64,000 nucleotides of DNA. It comes from Gymnogyps californianus. Taxonomy: Eukaryota > Chordata > Aves > Accipitriformes > Cathartidae. The translations under genes were made by a program, and so were the position numbers. Positions 23,177 through 37,400 of this stretch are shown here, one piece after another; position 1 is the stretch's first letter, and every line of letters starts with the position of its first letter. Location: NCBI RefSeq assembly GCF_018139145.2, contig NC_059500.1, forward strand, positions 20,398,101 through 20,462,100, written 5' to 3'. A model generated the notes under the pieces. It saw only the letters and a list, made by a program, of their open reading frames with translations. It was not told the DNA's origin and ran no database searches.

Positions 23177-26100
23177 GATATAGAAATGAGGATAAAACCC
23201 ACAGAGTTTCATTTAGTCCCTACCGAAGCCAGTAAGGCTCTTGCCACTGCCTATGGTGAGAGCTGGATCAGATCCAACCCTGGATGAAGTGCTCAGCATG
23301 AGAAAGCCACTGAAATGTGCAAGGCATTTGTAACTAAAAACATATCAGAAGGAAAGCAACATTTCCTGACATATAAGCATGAGCTTGTGCTGAATCTGTG
23401 ACACTGAAAGGCTATTATCTATATTCATGTATTATCTAAGGGGAAAAAACTAGCAACCATGATGGGAGTGAGGCCTCTGAGGTTATGTGGAAGAGAGAAA
23501 ATCTTAAAAAATGAGGCTATGCATTGCATTTAAGAGGCAACAGTAACAAAAGCAAGCCACTTTTCCTTAAATCACACTGCATCACATGTACGTCTGAGGT
23601 GTTTTGTTTAGCTTTCTTTTTCTGCCAGCTGAGCAATTTTTGAGCTATTCCTGAATACTTAATAATACGACATTCAAGTACTAAATGTGAAGTCATATTT
23701 TTCAAGCATAACACCCTTAGGTAGCTGTTAGCAGTTCTGGAAGACAAAATTATTTTGCAGCCTACTCCTCAAGGACTATCTATAAACAAATTGGATATTT
23801 CAGTGGGTTTGTTTTCTGCCTCCTGGCTGCCAGGGATGACTGCATTCTTAGCACCTTAGCATTCTTCATATGATGAAGCAATCTAGAAAAGGAAAAAAAC
23901 AGAAAAAAACTGGTCTTGATATTGAATACATAAACAAGGTCTCTTCTTTGTCTGTCTTTGAAAGCCATCTTCCCTCACTCTTATCTTCATACTTCATCCT
24001 TCCTTGTCTTGTCTGGTCATTTTTTTGTCAAAGTAAGTTTTATCATTTGGCACTTGAAGTCCTTCAGGGCAAGTGTGAGCCATGAGGTGAGCTATTTTCC
24101 TTGAGCTATATTATCAACTAGAAGAAATGGAGAATAAATCCTGATTCAGGACTAGTTCTAAATAACAGCAAAAATGCCTGAAACTGATGTCCATCACTTC
24201 AGTTTTTATAGTCCAAGCATATGAATGTGTATCATACAACAAATTAACAGTAAAATACGTACTACATGGTCAATAAACATAATTATTTTTCTATGAAGTA
24301 GTTAATTTTAGTCTTAGAAAATATCTTTACCCCATAAAAGACTGTTCAAGTCATTTCAAGGCAGTTCCTCTCACCAGTTTTACATATTAGTTTTACACCA
24401 GTGAGTCACTTCTAAACTACAGTCGTAATACACAAATGCTTTAGGCACCAAAATGACCTCAGAAAGGGCCTATGTGAAAGCAAGCTAAGCATGACAAATT
24501 CAAGAAAATTTGACAACAGTTCCTATCATTCAGTGAAGACTTGGAGTCAGAGGAAAAAAAATTGTCTTTATATAGTTGTAGAAGGTACAAATGTTACTGT
24601 TCTCATTTTCCCTAAATAATAGTACAGTACTTTACATATAAGTCATTATTACTCCAAATTTCCAGTAAGATTTTATCTTCTTAGATTACTATGCACACAT
24701 AATTATTATTTGAATTGCAGTATCAGTTGCAAACCCCAGTCAAGACCTAAAGATTCATTGCAGTAGGTGCTATCCACAGGTTAAATATCAGGTCTGGATG
24801 AGTAACTTCATGGCAGTTTCCCTTGTACCTCCATTTTTTTATTTGCAGGTATATCTGAATTATTTGCCTTATGTAAAAAGAAAAACTTTTTTTTAATGCT
24901 GATGACTTCTGTAGTAGATCTAGGAACATATGAAGAAAAATAATTTAGAACTAGAAATTAAAAAAAATGGACGGACTCCTAAATTCTTTTACTGAGATGT
25001 ATCTCTTGGGGGAATTTTGCTTAAGCTGATCCATGTAGTGGCTAATCAGTGAATTCTAGGGCTGGACATGTGTTCGTAAGAACCACAGTCTGCAGATGCA
25101 GAGTATATCTTAGGTGATAGGGCCTAAGTAAAGGCACAGGCTAATGAAAATCTTAATCCAAATAGTGCAAATGTTCAGACTCTTGTACTGTGGCTTGTAG
25201 CTGTTGTCCAGGTCGCCACTGACTTTTATGGGTTAAAGTGCAACACTGCAGAAAACACCTTTTTAGTATTAGGAAACAAAGTAACAATGTTTTCCACTGA
25301 CTATATAATAACAGCAGATATTCCTCAGTGGTTTGTAACTGCATAATAGTGCTTGCTGCTTGGCTTCTTCGATAAGATGAACTTGCAAAGCTGGGTTTAC
25401 ATAAAATGTTTGGATTAGCAACAGAACGAAGTGTACAAATTAAGTTCATTCATTCAAACACGGACATTGATAAAGCTCAAAAGAAAGAAAAAGAAGAGGG
25501 ATGGGGGAAATTTTTCTAATTCTAGTACTGCTTTCCAAACTTTACTGATGAACCATGCAAAAAATGTTTTACAACCCAGACTAGCCCACGCTAAGGGTCT
25601 ATACTACTCTGTTGGTGAAGGTTTGCTTGGTTTCTGGGGGAAGCAGGGTGTTATTTTCTTCCCTGTTTCTATCTCTCCTTTCTTCATACCGAGGTCTCCA
25701 AATGGAGACTGTATGGCAGAGTCCAGCTGAGAGAAATTAACAAGAGATGGGCCAGCAGTAGTGCCTAGGTTTACGAGATCTACACAGCTAGCCCTCCAGG
25801 TATGGAGTAGTGTCCTGAAACCGATTTTGTTAGGGAGCAAATCCTGCCTCTCACCTTGCTGCTGGCATGGAGCAAAACAGGAGAAATGACGTGAAGGAAG
25901 CCTTACGGTGATATTCTCCTCCATAGCTCCCTTGAGATGAAGGGAAGCTCAGGTGCTTTGGGGCAATATGATTAAGCAGATGTAATCCACATGAATGAAA
26001 TGTAAAACTCAGAGGGAGTTTACACAGTTTATTCAGGACTGTGGTGCCAGTTTTACAAAGTGCTTTTATGCCAGCTGGACTCTTTAAGTTCCTCTACAAA

Positions 26101-26989
26101 TACTCAAGTTCTAATGTAAAATCCACACAATGAAATTTAGTGGCTCACAAAGATTTTGGGAGGTTTGCCAAGCAACCTCTATGGGGTTATTCCTAAACTT
26201 GTACAGCTCCATGTCTTACAAAAAAGGGGACATTAATTCAAAATGAGTTCTCCTGATATTAAATACATTTCAGTAATGCTGCAATACAGGATCTGTTTAA
26301 TGATGTTAACCTACTTTCCGATGCAAATATTTTACAACCATTCAGATATTTATTCAAGGACAAAAAAGCATTGCAATTCATACAGGTTGAGAGAACAGAA
26401 ATCAGAAGTGAGACAGACCATGTGTTCAAAGAACATAATTCTAGTCCACTTGGTTTGCAGTCAGGGCTAGCTTTAACCCCTGTAGCATTCAAATTCAAAA
26501 CATATAAGCAATTTTGTCCTACAAGGTCTTGCTGTTCTCAAAAGAGGCTAATTCAGCATTTTAATTTTGAACCATTATTGTCTGCTCCTTTTAGTTACTC
26601 ACAGAGTTTTGCACATCTAACAAAATTGTATCTGACAAATAAAACTATTGTTATGTTTTGCATCTAAAAGATCATAATCACTGTTTCCACCATGGCCACC
26701 CTTTTCTCTCATGAGCTGCCTGTGCCTCTGGAAACAGGCTTGTTTATAATTAACGAAAGAAATGGGTGACTTATTTTTAAAGATGTCTTGCTAATAATCT
26801 GGTTTTCATGAACTGCAGCTGCTCCAGCTTTAGAATCAGTGATCTATCATGTGCATAGAGACACAATTCTTTCCACAAAAAATACATAAAAAGGTAAAGC
26901 AATCGGATAATTTCCTTTTGGAAACATGATCTATGCTCTTGGAATTGCTCATGAATATCTCAGGTGGTACTGTACTAGCAAACTCCCAA
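23177..26989. other. Non-coding, no gene recognised
   Basis: This is AT-rich single-copy-looking sequence. A weak match to the old repeat family (GTTTTACACCAGTGAGTCAC at about 24389) is too short to call. No exon was recognised. Confidence 0.45.
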
Positions 26990-27520
26990 ATAAATTGGCT
27001 TTTACTCTGTTCAGTACAGGCAATAATTCCTTTTTAGGGTACTTCATTTTCATTTAGTCTCTGGCTCAATTCTATGCTGACACTTTGCATTAATGCAACC
27101 ATGTGTTAATTGAACATAAACCACAATATAAATGCAACATTTCTGTCCTGAAATTAATAACCATCATTTGTAAACCACATCATGTATTTTATTGTAGGAA
27201 TAATTTACAGATAGGTTATTTTATGCTTAGCAGTGATTAAGAAACTGTGCCATTTACAACAGAAACAAACGGAGCCATATAAAATGGGTAATAAAAATGC
27301 ATGTAGATGTATATAAATTTGTTTATATGAAACACAAATTAAAAATTTAAATGCTTCTGTAATATAAGGCGAAGTAGAAAGGGCTTTTCATATTATTATC
27401 CTTCAAATTGATATGCAGCCAAATAAAAGATCTAGATTTACAGGAGGATTTGCTTTATATAAAAACAAGCCCTTTCACTAGATGGAGGCATCTGTTTCAG
27501 CCATTAATAACATGTGTAAT
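26990..27520. other. Possible conserved non-coding element (inferred)
   Basis: This AT-rich segment lacks poly-A or simple-repeat structure and is dense in short homeodomain/POU-like cores (TTAATTGA, ATTAATAAC, AAATTTAAATG, TTTATATAAA). That kind of composition is common in deeply conserved developmental enhancers embedded in gene deserts. Conservation cannot be tested from one sequence, so this is only a candidate. Confidence 0.15.
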
Positions 27521-30500
27521 GTATACGCTGCTTTGAACTAAACATTTCCATTATAACTGAAAGCCCATTTACAGCGACAGAAGCAGTGCCTGAGTGTGAT
27601 CAGTCATAGTGCCACCCTAGCATACGATAACTTCTGCAGAGCTAGGCACTTGGGCATATGCTTCACCAAAAGCCTCTAATGTCACTCTCAAGCAGCAGGG
27701 GGGAAACATTCAGTGCACCTTGACACCATTAGTGTGGAAAGTAGCCTAAGTCCTTATGATTTGCTTGGCAAGTTGCACTTAGTGCTGGTACATGTTTATA
27801 AAAGTCAAGTTGCTGCACTGAAACTAACGCAGAAACTATATTCTTGGTTTATGGTTTATTAGCACCTCTTTCGTGTTCTCTCCTGATAACAGCAAAATGC
27901 CATCCTTTCCCCATTCTCCCCCCATTGTTTCTTCTTTTTAAAGGTTTGAGCAAAAGCCACTTTTGAACAGAGTTTTAGGAAGAAGTCTACAAGGGTTTTT
28001 TAAGTTTTTAAAATGCAAGTTGAATGGGAGAAAGCCTGCACCTGCATTATTGACCTTAAATACTGTTAGCTAATGTAGCGCAAAGGCATTCAGCAGATTT
28101 TTCACACCAAAGTTTTCTGGGCAGCCTTCCAAAACATAGCAGCAGTTTAAAATGACCCCAACTTTGTGAATGTGAATGAAGCCATTATAGGGCAATCGTC
28201 TTTCCTGAGCTTTAAGTTACATTTAGCAGCTTAGACTGCACTAAGGATTTTTTTCTAAATGACAAGCTTTAACTCCTTATAAAGTTAATTCTTCTGCAGA
28301 TTTTTTTTTTTTTCAGAAGTGCACAATGAAACCATTCCTAGCTTGTCTATCTAAGAAAAGTCTGCAACAGCTTGACAAAGGCAAATATTGTTGTGCTCTC
28401 TTTCATGAAAAGTAGAAGATCATTTTAGTGCTCAGGCTTTCAATATCACGTTTACACTCCTTAAATGTAAATTCTGTGCTTGGCTTTGCTAGTGCCTTAC
28501 AGTACATGATCAAGAAATGTGTTGAGCATGGGAAACTAACACACATAGGGATGGAGGGAGGGATGCAATTTAATTGCAAAGCTCTCTACATAAAATCCTT
28601 TGAACTATTTCCTGGAAGCTGTATAGAGTAAAAAACACCTGGGCTGATGCTGGGTGTTCTTTAAACCCCCCAGCTGCATGATAGGGACCATGTAAATGCA
28701 GGGGTTCTCCCTTCAGCATGATTCATGTGGCAGAGCTGCCATCATAATTTTGTATTTTGGAGCAGTGCTGAATCCAAGCTCTGCAGCTGGTAAGCTCCCA
28801 GGACTCGACAGAGTCACACTGAAAGCCTGTCAGCAGAAGTTCACAGAAATTGTTATTTTTCTGTTGAATGTATTAGTATGATGAGTTCAGTAACTCCCGT
28901 GAGAATGCAGTCTCTCAGAATAGCTGCACCATAGCCACGTAGTGCATACTATGTTGTTTAAACAAAGAAAAGAAAACAATCTATTTTCTTAGAGTAAATA
29001 TTTTTTTTTAGAGTATTAGAATTTTTGCTTGTGGGGAAAGAGGGTGACCCATTGGGCAGGGAGGTGAAAGGCCATTTTTATATGCCCACATGAAAAAGTC
29101 ATAACAAACTTCTGAAAACTGGAGATGCATAAGCGTCTGTGGGCAGCTGGACCAGAAGAAATTCTATTCTTTAATCTAAATCATGTCTAAGTGCAATTAA
29201 TGTTCTACGGAGTATACTGTGATAATAGCATTCAGTTTTACTTTTATTTTTGTAGTTCAAGCTATTAATATTTTATGGAAGAAAATATGATGCCTATAGC
29301 AATAAAACAATATTTTATTGCTTGATAAGATTGCTTACATTTCCTCCTTGTAGCCGAAAATCAGAAATTAATATTAGTTAAATTACTAAAACAACTACAT
29401 TTGTCCTGAAGCCATAGCAGAGTTTGGTAACCCAGTAAGAGAAGGGTGCTTCTGTCACAAATACGTGGGAGGCTCTCAGACTGTCAAGCAATTAAGTGGA
29501 CCTGAATAATCCTATGTAATTAAGCTTCTTACTGCATAATTATCTTTATTTTAAATGTGTCTTTTGATGAAACATCTGTTCCCTGCTCTAGATTTGAAAA
29601 GATATACCCGTGCACATGATGAAAATGGTGCTTGTGAGGCCATCACACATGGTACTGTTGCTCAGTTCCTTGGCGACAAATGTTGTAATTTGCTCCGTCT
29701 TTGCGTGCAAAAGGCAGGTGCTGTTGCATCCGTGGCCTGCTTTGCCTGACCTCCACGATCACTGCAGCTGCTTTTCACATTGTTACCCAGAGAAATAATT
29801 GTGTTTGACAACCCAGCTGAGGATCATCATACAGTGAAGTGGGGAAGGGGACACTCACAGTATAAGTACTGTCAGAGCTCTTGGAGGTGGCTATGCCAAC
29901 CCACTGGGCAGTAAGAGGGGAAAAAAAGAAAGCTGGGCCTCAATAATAGGATTCTAGGGTTTTTTTTCCTCTGATATCAAATATTGTTTGCTGCTACAAA
30001 GAAGGCTGTTGAATTTCTATTAAATATATTGTCTTTTCCCAGATATTTTCAATTTGTAGACTACTGTATGCCTACATTTACAAGCTACAGCCTCTGTTGA
30101 ATAGAATCACCTTCTCTTACTGATTTTTAAGGCAAGGTGAGCTTCTGCTACATGTAGGAATTATTTTCCCCTTGGGCTTATATAGTACATGTGCTACTAA
30201 CTGTGGATTTCTACTAAGAAATAATTTCTTCTCAGCAAAACCACATGAAATACTGGTGAAGGGTTTTTTTTAGGATCTGAATTGTGCTTGGCAACTCAGC
30301 ATGGTTCACTCTCATGCATGGAGACTCAAAGGCCATGGTGGCAGCTTCCATCTACTCTCTTTGACTCTGGGATGCTTAGGAATGCATCCTTAGGCTTCTC
30401 AGAACTATGCATGGCCTCAGATGAGATTTCTGTACACCACCAGACACAGACACATCTGTGTCTCACTCATTATCCTCTCTTCTTCGTGTAATATTTATGT

Positions 30501-31957
30501 CTGTATCTCCAGGAGGAGATCATGTACAAACACTATAGCAGCCTATTTTGCAGTCCCACGGGGTCCCACACCGAGGAGGGAAAATTACCCACTTTCTGGT
30601 TGAACAGCCACTATTGCTACGCTGCCACAGCACGGTTCACCATCAGGTTCAGGGTCTTTAAATTTGGCACTATCTAGTAAAAATGAACAAAGGCACAGCT
30701 GTTAACTTCACTAGGAGCTGGACCAGGCTCTTATTTTCCAGTACTACTCTAGTACATGCTGTTATACCCTTTTTGGGCGTGGAAACTGGCAGAGGGTAGC
30801 CGAACATTGTGCTTGTAGTTGTAGAGAGAGGTGATGGCAGAATCTGAAATACATATGATTGCTCCTGGGCTCTCACTTACCTGCTGCACTACCACACAAA
30901 GCTTTTTTTCTTTAATGATCCAATTCATTGCAAAATAAACCACACTGGCTAGATACTAAAAGCTCAGCTTGATGGTTCTTTTTGATAAAACATGCCAAAT
31001 AGTTGAGACATCTTAAAATTGTGCATTGCTTTTGTTGGTCAGCACAGCTGAATGAGCTGTTGAAAATAGCCTGGGGAGGTTTATAAACAGGCTGACATGC
31101 TGCAGTATTTAGGGTTCTCAGGCATAGCCTTGGCTAAATTTTGAAATGTTTTGGAAGGAAAAGAGTTCTAAGCAGCATCCTGTCAACAGCCCTAATTGCT
31201 GTCATGTATCTGATTTTCAAAACAAACTCTCATGCACTCTGCTGCAGGATTCCTGAGGCAAACCATTTGGTCTGGATTGTTGTCAGAATTCCTGGACCCT
31301 CATTTTTCATGACAATGCCTACTAACACCACTGTGAACAACTTTATGCCTAGCATTTAAGGTAGGGTGAGGGACAGGGTAGTGGTATTATCCAAATGTAA
31401 CTGAAGTGTGGAGGCACTGTCACAGGAGGACAGACTGGGATGATCAGCCATTTGTAAGAGGAGAGCAGGTCTCAGCTCCCTGCAGCAACAAGAAGCTGTC
31501 TGGCCAACACAACACCCAGTTAGTACTGGTCATCACACCTGGGCCCTTTCAGCTAAGAACCCATTATAAGTCACTGGGGGCAAGACATACTGTCTCCTTA
31601 CTCCCTTACCTTTTTGGTCTGCCAGGCAACAGGTCCCATCATATTCAGGCATCCAGACTGCAGCCATTTCCTGAACACAGCATTTTACCTGAAAAACCAA
31701 TGTGTAATGCTGATGGGAATGATAATACTACTAATGGCAATGCATCATGTCGCCCCCTATTCCCCACTTTGACCATTGCATGCACTGTCACCATATACAT
31801 CTATACGTTGCATTATCCCTTTGAAATTATCTTTCCAATGAGATTTGCCTCTGATTTTTCATAATGATGTATGAGCATAAGATCCATTTTGAAACTGGTA
31901 GTAGTTATAGGGCAAAAGTTTTAAGAGCGCCTCCGAGGAATTTTCAGAGGAGAGACC
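27521..31957. other. Non-coding, no gene recognised
   Basis: No repeat or exon was recognised. It contains a 13-bp T run at 28301-28313 and a hairpin at 29298-29322. The 152-codon frame at 31406-31864 begins at GTG rather than ATG and has no domain features. Confidence 0.45.
29298..29322. repeat. AT-rich hairpin, 10-bp perfect stem
   Basis: AGCAATAAAA pairs exactly with TTTTATTGCT across a 5-base spacer. The left arm includes an AATAAA hexamer on the plus strand, and the right arm includes one on the minus strand. It is probably chance in AT-rich DNA, but it could give bidirectional poly(A) signals. Confidence 0.8.
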
Positions 31958-32705
31958 TAAACAAGATGGAGGAACAGGCCAACAGGAACCTCATGAAATT
32001 GAACAAGAACAGATGTGAACACCTGCCACGGGAAGGAATAACCCATTGCTGTGATACAGGCTGGGGACTGCCTGGTTGGGGAGCAGCTCTGAGGGAAATG
32101 TCCTGGGGGTTCTGATAGCAGCAATCTGAGCATGAGCCAGCAGTGTGCTCTGGCAGGTATGAAGGTCAATCACACCTGGAGCTCTTTAAACAGGAACATG
32201 GCCAGTCAATCACTGGATGGGATTCCCTCTCTACTCAGCACTCATTAGACCACATCTATATACTGCGTTCAGTTTTGGGCCCCCCTGGTACAAGAAAGAC
32301 ATCAATAAACCAGAGTGAACTTAGCAGAGGACCACCGAGGTGGTTGGGGCTAAGGCACTTGCCCTGTGAGAAGAGGCTGGAGGACCAAGGCTGGTTCAGC
32401 CTGGAGAGAGGGCAGCTTTGGGGGCACCTAACAGCAACCCCCAGTGCCTATGAGGAGCCGGTGGGGAGTTGGAGTTGGGTTTTTCTCAGCAGGGCACAGA
32501 GGGAGGGTGAGGGACACGAAAGGCTGGGACTGGCCATAAGGAAACCTTTCCCCAGAATGACAGGTGAGCAGTGGCAGAGGCTCCCTCGCTCCCAGAGGAG
32601 CCTGCTCTGACCTCATGGCTGATGCTGCTGTGAGCAACGTGTTAGACCAGACACCTCCTGAGCTCCCTCCCCACCAGAGTTATGCTCTGCTTCTGTTCTG
32701 TGATT
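31958..32705 (+). mobile_element. Older CR1 LINE 3' fragment
   Basis: CR1 blocks appear in order: ACAGGAACCTCATGAAATTG, GGAAGGAATAACCCATTGCT, ATACAGGCTGGGGACTGCCT, AGCATGAGCCAGCAGTGTGC, GTTCAGTTTTGGGCCCCCCT, TTCAGCCTGGAGAGAGGGCA and a 3' tail TTCTGTTCTGTGATT ending near 32705. It starts further 5' in the CR1 consensus than the copy at 22272, but many internal bases are missing and the sequence is much more diverged, so it is older or from another subfamily. The 155-codon frame at 32143-32610 is an accident inside it. Confidence 0.85.
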
Positions 32706-34320
32706 TTCCTTGGATGCAAGAGACCTTAACCTGAAGCTGGTTTGTAAATGTACTGAAAATATATAAACACTATTAAACAGTGTGGGCTTTATTTGGGGGA
32801 GGGGATGTTAATAACGAGATCATGTAGTCCTGCATTGGCAATGTGCTTCTGCTCTAAAGCTTTCTTGTAATTTGTTTATAAATTTCCAAGCCTTTTTCTG
32901 TTCAGGCCTAGTTTTCCAAATGTTTGCGGTTACATGGTTCTTTCATTTCTGGGAATGGGGTTAGGGAGAGATTAAGCTTGTCTTCACAGTTTTTTCTTTA
33001 GAAAAGTGCCGTTTAGAGCAATAGATCATAACAAGGTTGAGGACCAGTCCTTGCTTCACAGGTGTGTCTTTTTCTGTCATTGTAAGAATATTCCTAAATT
33101 TAGACAAATATAAAGCTGTTGAAAATTGGCGTTTCAGACATCCAGGCTATTTTTAGACTTGAGTCACCAAAATGGAACTTTAGTACCCAAGGCTGAGCAG
33201 TGTGTCCCTCCTGCTGCCACTCTCCATACTGCTTGCTTGGCCCTCCTCTGGACTCTTTGACAGAGGCTGGTCCCAGGCCAGATGAAGGAGAAAACAGCCT
33301 AAGTTGAAATCAAATTATTTAAGCTTCAAATAAGTTAAGGAGCCAGGGAGGGAAAAATAAAAAGCAGGACTGGAACACGGGTTTGCTAGGATAAGGACTG
33401 ATAATGTAAGGATGTTTGAAACAAGACCTGGAAGAAGTAAAATGAAGTAAAATATCACAAAGGGGAAAGAAGGGAGGAACTGAGAATTAAGGTCTCCACC
33501 AAATCCCTACAAATGCAAAGTTGCCTATTTTTGTGTGGAAATGTTTAACACTAGCTGTATTGAGTAATTTTGCTCTTTGCTGGCTTTTTACCCATGTATA
33601 CAGACTGATTCCTCAGTCTTTCCTGAGGTGCAGTGCCACTGAAGTCAAAAGGGATACAATAAAAGGTAGGGCTTGCTATTTTAAATTGCAATTTGGGGGC
33701 AAATATACTTTATTTAGGTGGCAAAGATACAATAGGATATTGAAATTACAGTAGCATAGCCATGAATATGTTGAATTCATGCAGGGTTTTTAATATAATT
33801 TCCACTTGTCAACATCTATTCCAGACGTTTTTATTGCCAAAGACAGTAGCAATTTAAATAAAATGTATTTTATGAATACTACCTCTCCTACAGTCTTCTC
33901 TGTGAAATACTCACTGTATACAGAACTTTCCTTTTAAAGACTTTGAATGCTGACATGAGAAGTGCTTTACTTTACAATAAAATGTGCAAATTGCATGCCT
34001 TTTTTGTGTGCACTATATGCAAATTGGCTTGATTGAACTCATTTGAATGTCTTATATGCTGGGTGGGCGTGTAATGGCTAACAAGCTTTTTTTTATGTTC
34101 TTTTGTGGATTTTTTTTTCCCCAAAGTGTGTTTCAGTGAAAACTCCTTTTCATATATTTAAAAAGCCCTTCCAGGCCATTTCATTATCAAAGAGTAAAGA
34201 TGAAATTTTAGAAAGAAAAACACCTTAATAGAAACTGCTGCATGGTCCCTTCTGTCTTAGTTCTGTTCCTGCATCCCCTACAGGTCAACTCTAATTCTCT
34301 CTCTCTTTCCCGCCTTCCAG
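32706..34320. other. Non-coding, no gene recognised
   Basis: Nothing firm is visible. At about 33608-33660 the minus strand reads CCCTTTTGACTTCAGTGGCA, which resembles the centre of the ancient palindromic family, but the arms are not convincing. Confidence 0.4.
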
Positions 34321-34413
34321 TCTTGCAGACTGCATATTGTCCAATGTATGGATAGCATCTTCCTCTGCAGAAGGTCCAGCATGAGAGAAGAGTGCTGTCA
34401 CTGAACTGATAAG
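34321..34413 (+). other. Weak candidate non-coding exon
   Basis: A pyrimidine-rich acceptor-like sequence (TCTCTCTCTTTCCCGCCTTCCAG context, AG at 34319-34320) is followed after 93 bases by AAG|GTGAAA. All three frames are interrupted by stops. The donor is mediocre, so the call is weak. Confidence 0.12.
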
Positions 34414-37400
34414 GTGAAAAGAACTCTCATTTATACTACAGATAAGGATCTGAAGGCACTCATTGGAGGCTCACCACCTTGAAACTAGTTTATGTGAGAA
34501 AGGGATTAGGCCCCTGGGATTAAAAAAACCCTATTTTTAACTATTTTTTTAAGTGAGAAAAAGGGAGAGGAGAAGGAAAAGCTGGTTTGAATCTAGCTCT
34601 CATTGCTTTTGATGAGAATTTTTCAGTGTTCACACAGGCACTGCAGGATCTGATTTTTGAATATATGAAGTGCCAGTGGACAATTTATTTAGTAGGTTTC
34701 CAGGCAAATGTTTCTCTGGAGCCAAAGGAAAAGGATGTTTTCTATGTGATAACCTGGATGGAGAGTATAGCAACTGATTATACTTCACAGGAGTTTTAGG
34801 TCAGAATGCAGATCACAGATAGAATGGCCACTTAAGACTTTGCCTCTCTTTGGGGAATTTCTCTAGCATCATAAGCTTGACAGTCAGTAACTTTACTGTG
34901 CATATATACATTTGCTAAGCATGGTCTTCTCTGCAGAACAGCTGGAATTGCCACTCAGGGCTGGAGCTGTGCCAGTACTCCATCTCTGCCAGTGATCAGA
35001 CCTCAGCCAGGAGTGAAATCTACTATTTTTAAAGTTCCAGGGAAAATTTATCAAAAGACACTAAAGTTTTTATGAAAACAAAACAAACAAACAGAAAGTT
35101 ATTGCTGCTTTCTTCTCTCCTTGGGATTTTCAATAAAAATGATCGTTTCAGTACAATTTCTCCATTAATTAACCCAAATCTTTGAAAAATCTTTTTGCCT
35201 ATGTCCACCAGTAATTTTTGACACTGATGGAAAGGTTTTTGGCACTGGGACAATCAGGTGGGGGTGGCTACCCAGAGACTGGAAATGTAAGAGGGATTTG
35301 GAGCAAACAGAGAATCCACGAAGGAGGAATGAGAACTGCAGAGGAACTGATGATGTGCTGAGGGTGAGGGGCCGTTTGAACAGACGATATTAAGTGGCAA
35401 ATAGAGAACTAGTAGCAGGAAAGATGTGCTGATACAAACAAATCATTTTCATTTCCAATAATGCTTTTACTCTATGCCAGCATTATGAAACAGCCTTAAT
35501 TTGTGTAACACAATGCAAGTTTGATTTCCAGCCACTAAACATTGTCATTTTATGAAAAAGGGATGTTTTGTAAATATAAATATGATTTTGAGATTTTATA
35601 GGGAAAAAGATTCTTAAAGCCACTTGTGCCCACACCCCTACATAAAAGCTTCTGAAAGAGTGTACAGGGTCTAGCCCTCTGCCTTTGAATAATTCTTTAA
35701 TTTGGAGGGGAGGGGGATGAGAGAGTAAGCAAGAGAAAAGGGAGAAAGTTTCTATAACATATTAGGATATTAATATTTCCAACTTAGTCTGTCATGTAAA
35801 GAAGAGTTATGTGCAAAAACATGTGTATCAGGCCTCAAGTTAGAAGAGAATTGAGAAACCTTTCCTTGGATAATGGTAGGTGCTTCAGGGTGTACCTGCT
35901 TTGTTACTTAGTCTGAACCCTGAATTTCTTTGTAGATGGGTATCATTCCCCACTTGCTTATATTTGATCTCTTCTGTTGCTTAATATGTTTATTTGAATG
36001 GTCTCTGAATTTTGTATAGAAATAAATGTTTTTCCTCTAAAAAATCATAATGTGATAGTTTCTGTGAACATCTTATTTTCTTCTTCTTTCTGTATGTTAT
36101 TGTTAAAGCCTCATAATTACACTGTAAGTTATAAAAGCTATGTATGACACGTATTTAACAATCCATGTGCATGTTTCATACAGCATCTTAAAGAGTGCAA
36201 GTTCAGGCCCATAACAATAAGCGTGTAGGGACAAGAGGAGAAAGAACAAGGAAGCATGAAAAATCTTGATCTTGCTACAGACTGCTGTTCTTTGAAAAAA
36301 CCCTTGCAGAATCTGTCACAAACTGAACTTTTTCTTAATCATGATCTCTGGCTTTCCAGTGAATTGATGATAGCTTTGTTGGTTTTGATCCTTTGAATTT
36401 CAGAGTCCTTGTGTGTACCACAGAATGTGAGAGGCCTTTTTGCTCCCTCCCCCGCCCTTATAAAAAGAGTGATTGAGTTATTGGGACAAAGAAGAAAGTT
36501 GACTTAGATTCCTTTGGTATTTGGATCACTTGTAATCTAGGAAACGGACATTGGATTACAGATGGCTTAGCATAATTTAGTGGTAAAAGCATGTGAAACC
36601 ATTTATATTCTTCAAGGCTCTTGTTCTTACCTTCCTCAGTTTAGCAAAGAGAAAAAATGAAAGATAATAACATCAGCTTTGAAAGAATGACTAAAACCAT
36701 GATCCTATTTATATAGTACATTGTGTTAAAAAGGTTGTATCACTGTCAGACAAAAATTACAATGCCATAAGTGGATATGCAAACAAAACAGAGATTTAAA
36801 AATTAAAAGGTCTTTCTTCTGGGCAATATTAGTTATTGTTCTGCACTCTGAAAAATATTATTCATTTTAAAACAATCTGAAATATACATCTGCTATCTAG
36901 GTTACAGCCAATTATTGTAATGACTTCAGCTCTAGCTGTGTTATTCTAGTTTGTATTGCTCTGGAGTTTTCTTCATTTCTTGTTAGACAATTGTACCTAA
37001 GATGTCACTAATAACTGAGTTCTTAATGACTATCCCCAAGCCCTGGATAATATTTGTATCTGCTGTTCTGCTCATGATTCCTAAATTAGAATCACTGTTC
37101 TCTGAGATACACATGCTACACAGTAGTTACTAAAACTAACCCATGATGTTTCAATAAATGACTTCTATGCTATCTTTGTGCTTTGATAACTCAGGGCTGC
37201 TTTTGTCTTTTACTTGGAGATATCAAGAGACAAATGCAAAATCTGTTTCTAAAAGGTCTTTGAGGATTTGCTTTGATTCAATTTCCTTTAACAGCATGTA
37301 AGGGAATTGCCTCAGAGCACCTTCCTTCACTAATACCACTTAGGATTAGTTTAGTCACCTCTGCTGTCAGAGTTACCTCACCTAGCAGTGTAAACAGTAT

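Noticed and set aside
31406..31864. 152-codon plus-strand frame
   Set aside because: It begins at GTG, not ATG, has no recognised domain and no splice support.
32143..32610. 155-codon plus-strand frame
   Set aside because: It lies entirely inside the CR1 fragment and is not in a continuous CR1 ORF2 frame.
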